Source of the DNA: Candidatus Obscuribacterales bacterium
Lineage (GTDB): Bacteria; Cyanobacteriota; Vampirovibrionia; Obscuribacterales; Obscuribacteraceae
Reading direction: 5' to 3'
DNA length: 64,000 nucleotides
NCBI GenBank assembly: GCA_019744775.1
Contig: JAIETZ010000004.1
Coordinates: 372,001-436,000 of the forward strand
Of the stretch, positions 17,526 to 26,464 are shown in pieces. Below the pieces are notes generated by a model, which did not search any database, was not told where the DNA came from, and saw only the letters and a list, made by a program, of their open reading frames with translations. The position numbers and the translations under genes are program-made. The first letter of the stretch is position 1. Every line of letters starts with the position of its first letter.

Positions 17526-19097
17526 GTGGCGGCGAGCGAAAGGCTTAAACAAGCAGCAGGTCGTCTCATCGTTGGCAAAGTCCCCGGTAAAATACTTGAC
17601 GATGAGTCACGTCGCCTGCTTCAAGATGGCACCATGGGCGGTGTTACGTTCTTCAAGGACAATGCGGATAATTTGTCTCAATTGTCTGATTTGGTTTTCG
17701 ACATTGTGGAAGCTTACGCTTCCGGAACCGAAGCTGTACCTTTCATTACTGTCGATCAAGAAGGCGGAGCCGTCCAACGCTTTGACCAGGTAATTACTCC
17801 CCTGCCTTCAGCAATGGCTTTAGCTGCTTGTCAAAACGTGAACACAGTTCGAGACATTACCGCTATTAATGCTCAGGAATTAAAGCTCCTGGGCTTCAAC
17901 TGTCTATTGGCACCTGTTCTAGACATCACTATCAATGAAAAGAATCCGATTGTTTCAACGCGCGCTTTCAGCAACAACATCCGCACGGCACAGTCACTAG
18001 GCAAAGAAGTAATTGAGACTTTGAAAAGTCAGGCAATGCTTGCAGTAGGAAAACATTTTCCAGGACATGGCGGTACAACCGATGATACCCATCTTGCATT
18101 GGCCGTAAATGATAAAAGTCTTGCGGAACTGACGGAAACCGAACTTCAACCATTCAAAGAAAATATTTCTCGGCTGCCGGCAATGCTTACATCGCACGTA
18201 TGGTTCAGCAGCATTGATGAAAATCCCTTACCGGCTAGTTTGTCTTTGAATATAACCACCAAGCTTTTACGGGAAAACCTGAAATTTGATCGTCTTGTAA
18301 TTACCGATGATCTTCTGATGAAGGCAATAACCAACAAATGGGGACTCGGCGAAGCTGCGGTTATGGCTCTTGAAGCCGGCGCCGACGTAATACTCACATG
18401 CGGCACCGCAGCAGAAATCATGTCCGTTCATCAAGCCATAATTAACGCCGTCGAATCAGGCCGGCTCACAGAAGAAAGATTGGAGCAATCACTTACGCGC
18501 CTGGAGCGTGCTTTGTTGCCATTGTCCAAAGAACGTTATTTCAGTATTCGCGCAGGCAAACGTCATGATGCAATTACTAAGATCGAAAGCTCACTCACAA
18601 AGAATCGCAAAATTGCATTTGAAGCATCCATATCTGCGATAACTCAATTACGTGGAACCTTGCCGGATTTGAATTCCGAAAACTGGATAGTCGTAAGCCC
18701 CGATCACCCGCGATATCCTCTTGATCTGGCAAGCTTTGTAAATCGCTCCGGACTTAACATTCGTCAAATACGCTACAGCTTAAACCCAACTCTGGAAGAG
18801 TGTCAGTCAATCCAAACTGAAGTAAAAGGCCACAACTGCATCTACCTGACCTTCCGAACAGCTATCTATCAAGAACAGGTATTGCTCGGCAATATGCTGA
18901 AATCAGAATGCAAAAACACATTAGCTGTGGCAACGGATGCACCATTTGATGCCAACCATTTACCCAACTGGGAAAATTACCTAGCTACATTTGATCCAAG
19001 CGATTTAGCCATGGAAGCATTAGCAAGCATCCTCTGTCTCAAGAGAAAACCAACGGGACAATCACCTGTGGCACTAAGCACCGCTTCAATCAAGTAA
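17526..19097 (+). CDS. nagZ: Glycoside hydrolase family 3 beta-N-acetylhexosaminidase
   Basis: 523 residues from a GTG start. It removes N-acetylglucosamine from muropeptides in peptidoglycan recycling. The family marks are VDQEGGAVQRF, GKHFPGHGGTTDDTH (containing the Asp/His acid-base dyad of NagZ) and VITDDLLMKAI (nucleophile Asp of the DDLxM motif). The protein is longer than the E. coli NagZ (about 340 residues). A C-terminal domain of about 150 residues follows, with a Rossmann-like pattern as in the longer Gram-positive and cyanobacterial forms. It is translated right behind the FHA-cyclase gene. Confidence 0.92.
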   Translation: MAASERLKQAAGRLIVGKVPGKILDDESRRLLQDGTMGGVTFFKDNADNLSQLSDLVFDIVEAYASGTEAVPFITVDQEGGAVQRFDQVITPLPSAMALAACQNVNTVRDITAINAQELKLLGFNCLLAPVLDITINEKNPIVSTRAFSNNIRTAQSLGKEVIETLKSQAMLAVGKHFPGHGGTTDDTHLALAVNDKSLAELTETELQPFKENISRLPAMLTSHVWFSSIDENPLPASLSLNITTKLLRENLKFDRLVITDDLLMKAITNKWGLGEAAVMALEAGADVILTCGTAAEIMSVHQAIINAVESGRLTEERLEQSLTRLERALLPLSKERYFSIRAGKRHDAITKIESSLTKNRKIAFEASISAITQLRGTLPDLNSENWIVVSPDHPRYPLDLASFVNRSGLNIRQIRYSLNPTLEECQSIQTEVKGHNCIYLTFRTAIYQEQVLLGNMLKSECKNTLAVATDAPFDANHLPNWENYLATFDPSDLAMEALASILCLKRKPTGQSPVALSTASIK

Positions 19098-19108
19098 TTG
19101 ATTAGTAG

Positions 19109-19783
19109 TCAAATCAGACTTGATGGACACAAGTGATTGACAGGACAATTCGGACAGTCCGGTTTTCGCGCGTAACAGGTGCGTCTTCCATGCCAGATGA
19201 GAGTTATCGATAGTTTTGACCAGTCTTGTCCGGGAAACAGCTTTTGCAAATCCTTCTCGATTTTCAGAGGATCTTCTTGCCTACTAAAACCCAGTCGCTT
19301 AGACAGTCTTTGCACATGTGTATCAACTGACCAACCAGGAATATCATGTGCTACACCCAATACAACATTGGCCGTTTTACGCCCTGCTCCTGCTAATGTG
19401 GTCAGCTCTTCAACTGTTTTAGGCACTTTACCGCCAAACTTTTGAATCAGTCCTTCTGCACAAGCTTGTATATTACGTGCCTTGGCGTTGAAAAACCCGG
19501 TCGGGCGAATAAGTTGCTTTACTTCTTCCAGGTTGGCTTCCGCCAGAGCCTTGGGTGTCGGGAAACGCTTGAATAATTTAGGCGTGACTTTGTTTACGGT
19601 TACATCAGTACACTGCGCAGAAAGAATAACAGCTATCAGCAGTTCGAAATCATTCTTGAAGATGAGCTCGCAATCAGCATCCGGATATCTCTTGCACAAT
19701 AGATCCATAATTTCTTGCGCGGTATCCTTGCTTACCTTTTTAAATTTAAACGCAGTTGTGGTCGCTTTAGGTTTAGTCGGCAT
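19109..19783 (-). CDS. nth: Endonuclease III (DNA glycosylase/AP lyase)
   Basis: 224 residues. Removes oxidised pyrimidines and cuts at abasic sites. The helix-hairpin-helix LTTLAGAGRKTANVVL contains the catalytic Lys region; the catalytic Asp follows in WSVDTHVQRLS. The C-terminal iron-sulfur cluster has the C-x6-C-x2-C-x5-C pattern in CYARKPDCPNCPVNHLC. It is the last gene of the operon CNNM-rsmA-ispE-nth, starting seven bases after ispE. Confidence 0.97.
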   Translation of the reverse strand: MPTKPKATTTAFKFKKVSKDTAQEIMDLLCKRYPDADCELIFKNDFELLIAVILSAQCTDVTVNKVTPKLFKRFPTPKALAEANLEEVKQLIRPTGFFNAKARNIQACAEGLIQKFGGKVPKTVEELTTLAGAGRKTANVVLGVAHDIPGWSVDTHVQRLSKRLGFSRQEDPLKIEKDLQKLFPGQDWSKLSITLIWHGRRTCYARKPDCPNCPVNHLCPSSLI

Positions 19784-19790
19784 GAGTCAA

Positions 19791-20738
19791 TTACCCCAAA
19801 ACCTTAAGACCATTTTTTACCGAGCTGGCTAACAAAATATCTAATTTGTCCGCCTCAGATCGGGCTTTTAGCTTGCTGCGAACAAAATGCGCCATTTCCA
19901 AATCGCTGGTTAGAGCAAAAATGGTCGGACCACTGCCTGTCAGTTGCACATAAGGACAACCGTAAGATTGAAGCATCTGCTTCAATTCAGCCAACTCAGG
20001 ATAATGGGCATAGACAACAGGTTCAAAGACATTGCCGAACGCCTCGATAGCACTCTCAAGTTCACCAAACGAAATTGCCCCTACGGCATTTTCCAGATTC
20101 GGTCGACGAATGCCGCCACTCTTTTCGGCAAGATAGATATCGTATTGCTTGTAGACCCATGGAGTAGAAAGCGCAATGTTTTTTGGTTTGACCAAACAAA
20201 AGTTGAGCGGCATACTTGATTCAACAGACTTCAAAAGATCACCACGCCCCAATCCCACAGCTATGCCGCCTGCGACACAAAAGGGAACATCCGCACCAAG
20301 TGTCCGCGCCAGATCTTGCAATTCTTCGCCGGCAAGAGGTTGACCGTAAAATTCGTTCAATGCCATAAGCGTAGCGGCTGCGTTGCTGCTGCCACCGGCA
20401 AGTCCTGCCGCTATAGGAATGTTTTTCTCTACGTCTACTCTTATTGAAAGTGGTTCTAATTGCGGGCATTTCTTGAAAAACGCGTAAGCTGCCTTATAGA
20501 TCAAATTGGAATCATCCAGAGGAAACTGCTTTTTGTCTTGCCCTTCCCTCAGCATGATGTCGACATTAAAGGCACCGCGCGTGAACGCAAAGGTCAGGTT
20601 ATCGCCAAGATCAATTGCTTGCATCAAGGTGGCAACTTCGTGATAACCATCCGGCAGAAGGCTGACAATATCAAAGGTCAAATTCACCTTCGCCTGAGTC
20701 TTCACTGCCAATTGCCGCGTCATCGCTGCTTCTCTCAC
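19791..20738 (-). CDS. ispE: 4-diphosphocytidyl-2-C-methyl-D-erythritol kinase
   Basis: About 315 residues from the GTG at 20738, or 310 from the ATG at 20723, which gives the more usual N-terminus (TRQLAVKTQAKVNLTFDI). This GHMP kinase phosphorylates CDP-ME in the MEP isoprenoid pathway. The AKVNLTFDI and PDGYHEV motifs, the glycine-rich ATP loop PIAAGLAGGSSNAAATL, the active-site ADVPFC segment and the closing LTGSGPTIFAL are all visible. The start overlaps the rsmA stop codon (GTGA). Isoprenoids from this route would supply undecaprenyl and quinone side chains. Confidence 0.95.
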   Translation of the reverse strand: MREAAMTRQLAVKTQAKVNLTFDIVSLLPDGYHEVATLMQAIDLGDNLTFAFTRGAFNVDIMLREGQDKKQFPLDDSNLIYKAAYAFFKKCPQLEPLSIRVDVEKNIPIAAGLAGGSSNAAATLMALNEFYGQPLAGEELQDLARTLGADVPFCVAGGIAVGLGRGDLLKSVESSMPLNFCLVKPKNIALSTPWVYKQYDIYLAEKSGGIRRPNLENAVGAISFGELESAIEAFGNVFEPVVYAHYPELAELKQMLQSYGCPYVQLTGSGPTIFALTSDLEMAHFVRSKLKARSEADKLDILLASSVKNGLKVLG

Positions 20739-21592
20739 TGTCTAACGTCGTTTAAAGCATCCGCCAACAAAGCAAATTGCTTCAAGGACAACCTTTCGGC
20801 TCTTACTTGCGGGTCGAAAGAAAGCTTCCTAAAAACATCGTCTAATTTGTCTTGAGGCAGATTGAGGAAAGACAATGTGTTTTTCAACATCTTGCGGCGC
20901 TGACTAAAACCTGCCTTTATGACCTGACGCAAAAGCTTGTTGTTTGTACATTCAATTGCCGGTTTTTCTAATAGATCAAATCGAACAACGGCTGAATTGA
21001 CATTGGGAACAGGATAAAAAGACTCTTTGGGCACTTTGCGAATTAACTTAGCATTTGCGAAGTAATTAACAAGCAGTGTCACCTGGCTGTAATCCTTGCC
21101 GCCAGGGGTTGCTGTAAATCTTTCGGCAACTTCCAGTTGCACAGTAAGCACGACTGACTTAATGCGCTTAAGCCAGGCTGAAGGTTCACCAATCTCACCA
21201 AATAAATGCGCGATTATTGGAGCCGTAATCTGGTAAGGCACATTGCCTACAACAGTCAGCTTTTGTCCATCAGTCAAGGCAGAGTTAATGTCATAACGCA
21301 AGAAATCGCCGTGCACCACTTCTAGATTGCCGGCATTGAGTTTATCCAGAGACTGAACAGCTTCTCTATCTAATTCAACGGCGACAATATTGGCACCGCT
21401 TTCGATAAGAAAACGTGTGAGAAAGCCTGCTCCCGGACCTATTTCCAAAACCCTTTCGCCAGGCTCCAGTTGAGCTGCCTCAACAATGTCCGACAAGGCT
21501 TCGGTATCAACCAAAAAATGCTGACCAAGATGTTTCTTGGTGTGAAAGCTTCTTGCCAGTTCAATTAGCTGCTGTTGTGAGGGCAATGTCAC
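20735..21592 (-). CDS. rsmA: 16S rRNA (adenine-1518/1519) dimethyltransferase
   Basis: 285 residues. Dimethylates two adenines in helix 45 of 16S rRNA. HLGQHFLVD, the SAM-binding EIGPGAGFLTRFLIE, the acidic VAVELDREA, and the catalytic VGNVPYQITAPI (NxPY/F motif) are all present, with FYPVPNVNSAVVRFD further on. It overlaps the upstream CNNM gene by four bases and ispE by four bases. The rsmA-ispE order is seen in many bacteria. Confidence 0.97.
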   Translation of the reverse strand: MTLPSQQQLIELARSFHTKKHLGQHFLVDTEALSDIVEAAQLEPGERVLEIGPGAGFLTRFLIESGANIVAVELDREAVQSLDKLNAGNLEVVHGDFLRYDINSALTDGQKLTVVGNVPYQITAPIIAHLFGEIGEPSAWLKRIKSVVLTVQLEVAERFTATPGGKDYSQVTLLVNYFANAKLIRKVPKESFYPVPNVNSAVVRFDLLEKPAIECTNNKLLRQVIKAGFSQRRKMLKNTLSFLNLPQDKLDDVFRKLSFDPQVRAERLSLKQFALLADALNDVRQ

Positions 21593-22995
21593 TTGGTCGC
21601 CTCAACCGACTTAGACTTCTTGCCATTGCCGGATGCAGGCTTAGAGCCGTCAGCTGCTTTTCCATCCGTATCTTGCGAAGCCTCAGCTGCCTCATGTGAT
21701 TCAGGCACGGCACAAACAAATGGCGTCTTTATCAAACGTACTTTGATGATTCGGTGACGGTCGGCTTCCTCGACCCTGAGTGTAAATTCTTCAGTGCCGA
21801 CTTCGTCGCCCGGCTTCGGCTCACGACCCAATAGACCAAAGACATGACCGCCTATGGTATTGAACTGTTCATCGGTAATCTCAAAGCCTAGCTTATCCTT
21901 CACTTCATCAAGGGAAACTTTGGCATCAAGCAGATACGAACCATCCTTATCTACTTGAACGTATTCTTCGACAATCTCGTGTTCATCGGCAATATCGCCG
22001 ACAAGCTCTTCCAAGAGGTCTTCTATCGTCACCAGCCCACGCGTGGCGCCGTATTCATCAACAACAATAGCCATGTGTGTTTTGCTTGAACGAAACTCCG
22101 ACAAAAGGTCATTGACGTTTTTGTTTTCCGGAATGATAAGAATTTTGCGGGCTAACTCGCGCACTTTGGCATTTTCTTTGCGCTCAACAAAAGCTCTTAG
22201 CGCATCACGAATGTGCACGGTTCCGAATATTTTGTCTATGTCTTCTTCATAGACAGGCAAACGTGAAAGACCATGCTTCAATGCCAGGTCGCAGAAGGTG
22301 CGAATCGTTTCATCAGCCTGCATGCAAATCATGTCGGTTCTCGGCGTCATAACTTCTGAAGCTTCCGTGTCGGAAAAATCAAAAACGCTATGCAGCATTT
22401 CTTGCTCTTCTTCTTCCAGTACACCTTCTTCGTGGCTGGCTGACACAAGCATTTTCAACTCTTCTTCCGAGTGAGCAAAATGCCTGCGAGGAGCGTCTTC
22501 AACATTTAACAAGCGCAGTACGAACTCAGTAAAGCCGTTCAATATAATAATGAATGGCGTAGCAAGCCAGCACCAGCCTTCCATAGGCCAGATAAGCGGC
22601 ATAATTACTTGCTCGGGACGTTGGAATGTCCAGGTTTTTGGAATCAGTTCACCAAATACCGTTTGTACAAAAGCAGTTATGGAAAAGGCTGCAACATAAC
22701 AAGCAACTTTGGCTGCGGCAATAATATGAGGTGCAAATCCTGCAGCTGTGCCGGCACCTATTACGGCATCAGCTAAATCGCTGGCAAAAGCTTCTTCGCC
22801 GACAGCACCAAGGGCCAGTGTCGACAAAGTGATACCAAGTTGGCAGGCGGCAATGAATCTATCGGGATCGTTTAAGGCTTGCTGCACCATGCCGGCAGTT
22901 TTATTTCCTTCTTCAACCAATTGGTCTATGCGACTGCGGCGCACACGGGCAAGGCCCATTTCTGCCGCCACGAAGAAGGCATTAACAAGGATCAA
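21589..22995 (-). CDS. CNNM/CorC-HlyC family transporter or hemolysin-like membrane protein
   Basis: 468 residues from a TTG at 22995. DUF21/CNNM membrane domain (about 1-170) with NAFFVAAEMGLARVRRSRIDQL, then two CBS domains (about 195-315, including MTPRTDMICMQ and MAIVVDEYGATRGLVTIEDLLEELVG in pieces) and a CorC/HlyC domain to about residue 410, then a charged tail. The family moves or controls Mg2+/Co2+ or Na+. The start is doubtful: only four residues precede NAFF, while the frame stays open upstream to 23034 and encodes a hydrophobic run (LSFFILQILLILF) that would complete the first helix, but it offers only CTG or ATT codons. A terminator-like hairpin lies exactly there. First gene of the operon with rsmA. 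Confidence 0.88.
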   Translation of the reverse strand: MILVNAFFVAAEMGLARVRRSRIDQLVEEGNKTAGMVQQALNDPDRFIAACQLGITLSTLALGAVGEEAFASDLADAVIGAGTAAGFAPHIIAAAKVACYVAAFSITAFVQTVFGELIPKTWTFQRPEQVIMPLIWPMEGWCWLATPFIIILNGFTEFVLRLLNVEDAPRRHFAHSEEELKMLVSASHEEGVLEEEEQEMLHSVFDFSDTEASEVMTPRTDMICMQADETIRTFCDLALKHGLSRLPVYEEDIDKIFGTVHIRDALRAFVERKENAKVRELARKILIIPENKNVNDLLSEFRSSKTHMAIVVDEYGATRGLVTIEDLLEELVGDIADEHEIVEEYVQVDKDGSYLLDAKVSLDEVKDKLGFEITDEQFNTIGGHVFGLLGREPKPGDEVGTEEFTLRVEEADRHRIIKVRLIKTPFVCAVPESHEAAEASQDTDGKAADGSKPASGNGKKSKSVEATK

Positions 22996-23017
22996 AAATA
23001 GGATGAGCAGAATCTGT

Positions 23018-23189
23018 AAAATAAAAAAACTCAGTTACGCACTAGCGCAACTGACCCCCTTGAACAAAAATTGCAAAACTAAAAGATCCCCAGTGGTACA
23101 CAACTGGGGAGGTTCATCAGAACTGGCAATACTACTTCGAGATTCTTCCATCTGTTTTGCTGCTTAAGATTTCCTGGCACGTCTGCCAG
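23018..23189 (-). promoter_or_regulatory. Hairpin-rich leader with attenuator-like terminator before the CNNM gene
   Basis: In minus-strand order there are three hairpins: CTGGCA/TGCCAG with loop GACG (23189-23174); a 7-8 bp stem CCCCAGT/ACTGGGG (23109-23088) followed by ATCTTTT; and a 9-bp stem CAGTTGCGC/GCGTAACTG (23053-23032, one G-U pair, loop TAGT) followed by AGTTTTTTTATTTT. The last has the form of an intrinsic terminator and ends 25-30 bases before the TTG start, leaving no room for a promoter between. It therefore must be read through to express the gene. An ion-sensing leader is an attractive guess, but no known riboswitch consensus was recognised. Confidence 0.5.
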
Positions 23190-23303
23190 AAACCTCCAAC
23201 ACATATCCTATCATAGGCATTTTCGAGGTTATCAAGATATTATCCCTATCTATAGCCGGCAAACCGTCCCTTCATGCCATAATTTGCCCGTCAAACCGCT
23301 CTT

Positions 23304-23636
23304 GTGAACAAGCAAATGCGCATTTTTGCCATCAATTTACTCGTTTTAGCTGCAATGGCTCTGTCCGCGCCGGTTTTTGCCGAAGCAAGCAGTTCCGAGA
23401 ATCTTAATGTCCCGAAGCTGTCAGATAATCTGGACACCTCGCAAAGGCTTATCATCCGCTTGTATTACATCAAGGATTTGGCACTCGATAATCTGAGACA
23501 TTTTGCACCTAATGAAGTCGAACAGCTTGACAATTGCTTAGAACTAGTTAAGCAATTAACCGACAAGTGGGAGCTGTCCGTCTCGTTTCCGAAAATACCT
23601 TTAATTAGTCCGCTGCAGAATTGGTTGCCGCAATAG
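23304..23636 (+). CDS. Small secreted hypothetical protein
   Basis: 110 residues from a GTG, or 106 from the ATG at 23316. A clear signal peptide (IFAINLLVLAAMALSAPVFAEA) is followed by a short, mostly helical mature part of about 80 residues with no cysteines and no recognised domain. The signal peptide is the main argument that it is real. Its last 32 bases overlap the convergent DUF4013 gene. Function unknown. Confidence 0.6.
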   Translation: MNKQMRIFAINLLVLAAMALSAPVFAEASSSENLNVPKLSDNLDTSQRLIIRLYYIKDLALDNLRHFAPNEVEQLDNCLELVKQLTDKWELSVSFPKIPLISPLQNWLPQ

Positions 23637-24354
23637 GTGGCTTTACAGAAGCCCAGGCTTGAGCAAGTAGTGTAGCGTTGATTACTTGTCCGACAAATAG
23701 CGTTGTCGGCAAAAAGAAAAGACCGACAACAGTAACTATTGGAATAACTGTCATCACGACCTGAATGCCCAATCCTAATAACCAGGCTGTAACAAATATC
23801 TTGGGCGCCTTTGCTATCTGCATGTAGACTCTCATAACCTGCCAACCGGCTGACATATTTTCTTCAACAGCGAAGTTAACCAGCAAATACGATAGTGTCA
23901 TGTTGGCTAACATAGTCAGCACAACAATATCGATAATGGCAAAGACTGCAAACGGCAAGAAATATGGAGAAGCAAAATCCATGAAGCCTGACATTGTGCC
24001 GATAGACAAAAGACCAAGTGCACTTATAGGAATAGCCACCGTGAAAACAAACTGCACGGCCATCCAACTAAGACCGGACATCAACAAATCCATCCAGTCA
24101 TTCCAGTCGGGCAATTTTGCATTTGTGTCAGCGGCACGCACACGCGCAACACGCAACACATAGCCGGTAATTAAGGCACTCAATGCCAGTGACACCGGCA
24201 AAGTCATTAAAGACGCAGCCCCTAATACCAATACAGCAGCGCTGAGCATACCACCCATGCCTGTTTTGAACATCCATTCCGGATCACGAAAGACACCATC
24301 TAAGGCTAATTGAGCGTCAAGTTGATTTTGCCGGGCGCTGTCTGCGCTCATCAT
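23605..24354 (-). CDS. DUF4013 integral membrane protein
   Basis: 249 residues with about five or six hydrophobic helices. The N-terminal GYVLRVARVRAADTNAKLP followed by DWNDWMDLLMSGL is the DUF4013 signature (positively charged loop, then a P-x-W-x-D-W motif). The function of the family is not established. The start overlaps the surE stop in a TAATG arrangement, so the two are translated together; a second ATG follows directly. Confidence 0.8.
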   Translation of the reverse strand: MMSADSARQNQLDAQLALDGVFRDPEWMFKTGMGGMLSAAVLVLGAASLMTLPVSLALSALITGYVLRVARVRAADTNAKLPDWNDWMDLLMSGLSWMAVQFVFTVAIPISALGLLSIGTMSGFMDFASPYFLPFAVFAIIDIVVLTMLANMTLSYLLVNFAVEENMSAGWQVMRVYMQIAKAPKIFVTAWLLGLGIQVVMTVIPIVTVVGLFFLPTTLFVGQVINATLLAQAWASVKPPIAATNSAAD

Positions 24355-25181
24355 TAAGATCTCTCTTTCAAGCTTTGCGGCTCATTCATCGAATGGGCAA
24401 AATCTTTCAGCAAACCAAACAAAGACTGAGAATCAGTCATAGTCTTCATTGTTTCTCTATTGGTCATATTGAAAGCAATTGGAGTAATTGAGATCATTTG
24501 ATTCAAAATTGCCCAAGTATCCGTGCCTTCTTCTTTGGATTCTTCTACGGCATGTCCGGACAACCAGTAATAAACTCTACCGCGCGGATCCATGCGCTTG
24601 TCGAAGTGATCGTTGTAGAGTCTGACACCCAGTTCGGTAATTGCTACGCCTTTTATTTCGCTTGCCGGCAGGGCAGGAACATTCACATTCAAAAGTGTCT
24701 TCCCCGGTAATTTCACGGAAGGCAAAACCTTCAAAAGTCTGGCAACAAATTCTGCTGCCACGGAAAAATCTTTGTACCCATAACCAGCCAGGCTGACAGC
24801 AATGCTTGGTATTTGCAGAAAAGCACCTTCCATGGCTGCTGAAACGGTACCAGAGTAAAGGATTTCATTGGCGAGATTGGGTCCGTGATTAATTCCCGAG
24901 ACAATCAAATTCGGTATTTCCGGCAGCAGGGCGCTAATTCCAAATTTAACGCAATCGGATGGAGTACCTGTCGTCGACCAGGCACCTTTGGCATTGCCCG
25001 GCAAGGTGACTTCTTCCACTCTTAAAGGATCATGCAAGGTAAGTGCGTGGCCGGTTGCGCTGCGTTCTCTATCGGGCGCGACCACATAGACCTGGTATTC
25101 AGGCTCTTGGGACAACCGTTGCGTAAGGGTTTGGATTCCGTTAGAGAAGATTCCGTCGTCGTTTGAAATTAGAATGCGCAT
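24354..25181 (-). CDS. surE: 5'/3'-nucleotidase SurE
   Basis: 275 residues from the internal ATG at 25181, which gives the universal N-terminus MRILISNDDGIFSNGI; a longer open frame upstream adds 38 residues with no counterpart in the family. SurE removes phosphate from nucleoside monophosphates, is metal dependent, and is linked to stationary-phase survival. The metal-binding NDDG, APDRERSATGHALT, VKFGISAL, and VSGINHGPNL with GTVSAAMEG are visible. It is followed by DUF4013 in an overlapping pair. Confidence 0.96.
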   Translation of the reverse strand: MRILISNDDGIFSNGIQTLTQRLSQEPEYQVYVVAPDRERSATGHALTLHDPLRVEEVTLPGNAKGAWSTTGTPSDCVKFGISALLPEIPNLIVSGINHGPNLANEILYSGTVSAAMEGAFLQIPSIAVSLAGYGYKDFSVAAEFVARLLKVLPSVKLPGKTLLNVNVPALPASEIKGVAITELGVRLYNDHFDKRMDPRGRVYYWLSGHAVEESKEEGTDTWAILNQMISITPIAFNMTNRETMKTMTDSQSLFGLLKDFAHSMNEPQSLKERS

Positions 25182-25348
25182 TAGGTATCCCGATAAGCTT
25201 GCTATAAGAGTATAACTCTTGCCCTGGAAACCCACCTGAAACCGAGCCGGGCTTGCTCTTAGGTTGTAAAACCAGTAGTATGCCTTGAGGAGCAAGACCT
25301 GCCTGCCGGGCAGATGATCTTAATTTCATTGAGAATTGGGGCTAGAAC

Positions 25349-26455
25349 ATGTTTGAAAGATTTGGACCGGAAGCTTTAGCGATTATCGAAGATGCCAAAG
25401 TGGAGAGCCAAAGACATAAGGCAGGGTACGTAAACACTACTCATTTGCTCATGGCATTGACCAATGCCGGCGCGGAGATCGCCTGCCAGGCGCTCAATTC
25501 GGTAAACGTAACCTATGACAGCATAGGCAGGGAAGCAGCTAAACTCACAGTTAAGCGCGGCGCAGAAGTCGTTTCCGTCTTTCCTCAGCGCTCGTCGGCT
25601 TCCTACACCGAAGGCAGCATCGGATTTTCCGAAGCCGCTGCAGAAGTGCTGCATGGCGCACGCGATCAAAGCCGCTACTTCGGTCAATCATCAGTAAATC
25701 CAGAGCATATACTTTTGGCAATTACCGAATCTAAACAAGCCAGCGCCATGAAGATTCTTGAAGAGCTAGGTGCCAATATTACTTTCCTTCGCAGACAAGT
25801 AATGAGCCTAATGGCGCATGAAGTATTTGCCAGCGACACAGCACCACTTCTGCGCACTACACTCATAGACGGGCTGACGGATGTCATTTCGCACAACTTA
25901 CAAGCTTCAGATTCACTAAGAAAACTCTCTCAGCGAGCAGCAGGCAAAGAAAAGACTCACAGGAATGGTTTGCCTGATGACAATGAAATCGTGCACATGG
26001 CTTTGGTCAGTTACATTCCTGACTTTCTCTATACTCAAGTTACTTTCCAACGCTATTTATTGCAAAAGTCTATTCATTGTTTGACGGAACGTACTGGTCC
26101 ACTTGATCAAGAATTGTCGGCAAGCATTATTTCGTCTGCAGCACAAAACTTGCGCAAAGAAGTAAGAGAAACAATTGAGTATCTCTGGAGTCACGAGTAT
26201 CGCATCTTCACACAAGTCCTTGATGATGCCGAACATGATTTGATCGGAAGCGTCATTGAAGATCTCTGGTGGACTGAATCAGAAGAATTGGCTCTTGAAG
26301 AACTTTTCGATAACGCGCTGGAAGATCACAGACGCAAACAAGTCTTGAGCCTGCAAAAGCGTAGACTAGAATTAGCGCAGCGTCTCAATCGCCTAAGAGA
26401 ACGTCTGGAAAGCACCATTCACCAGAGCTTCCAAAAACGCAAAGCGACTGCGTAA
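25349..26455 (+). CDS. Clp N-domain protein without an ATPase, fused to a novel helical domain
   Basis: 368 residues. The first ~155 residues are two Clp N (R) repeats as in ClpC/ClpA: repeat 1 with FERFGPEALAIIEDAKVES and YVNTTHLLMAL, repeat 2 with IGFSEAAAEVLHGARDQS and SVNPEHILLAI. No Walker A/B motif or AAA+ module follows. The remaining 210 residues are charged, helical and end in a basic stretch (RRLELAQRLNRLRERLE). ClpC N-domains dock adaptors and arginine-phosphorylated substrates, so an adaptor or decoy role is possible but unproven. The start ATG is preceded by GGGGCTA. Neighbouring genes are a divergent surE and a convergent XRE gene. Confidence 0.8.
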   Translation: MFERFGPEALAIIEDAKVESQRHKAGYVNTTHLLMALTNAGAEIACQALNSVNVTYDSIGREAAKLTVKRGAEVVSVFPQRSSASYTEGSIGFSEAAAEVLHGARDQSRYFGQSSVNPEHILLAITESKQASAMKILEELGANITFLRRQVMSLMAHEVFASDTAPLLRTTLIDGLTDVISHNLQASDSLRKLSQRAAGKEKTHRNGLPDDNEIVHMALVSYIPDFLYTQVTFQRYLLQKSIHCLTERTGPLDQELSASIISSAAQNLRKEVRETIEYLWSHEYRIFTQVLDDAEHDLIGSVIEDLWWTESEELALEELFDNALEDHRRKQVLSLQKRRLELAQRLNRLRERLESTIHQSFQKRKATA

Positions 26456-26464
26456 TAGTTCTGA

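Noticed and set aside
22748..23167. 139-codon plus-strand frame at the start of the CNNM gene
   Set aside because: It is mostly antisense to the membrane helices, has no signal or domain, and its end lies in the hairpin leader.
23035..23303. Known Mg2+ (M-box), NiCo or yybP-ykoY riboswitch before the CNNM gene
   Set aside because: None of the conserved sequence blocks of these families could be recognised by reading; left as an unidentified leader.
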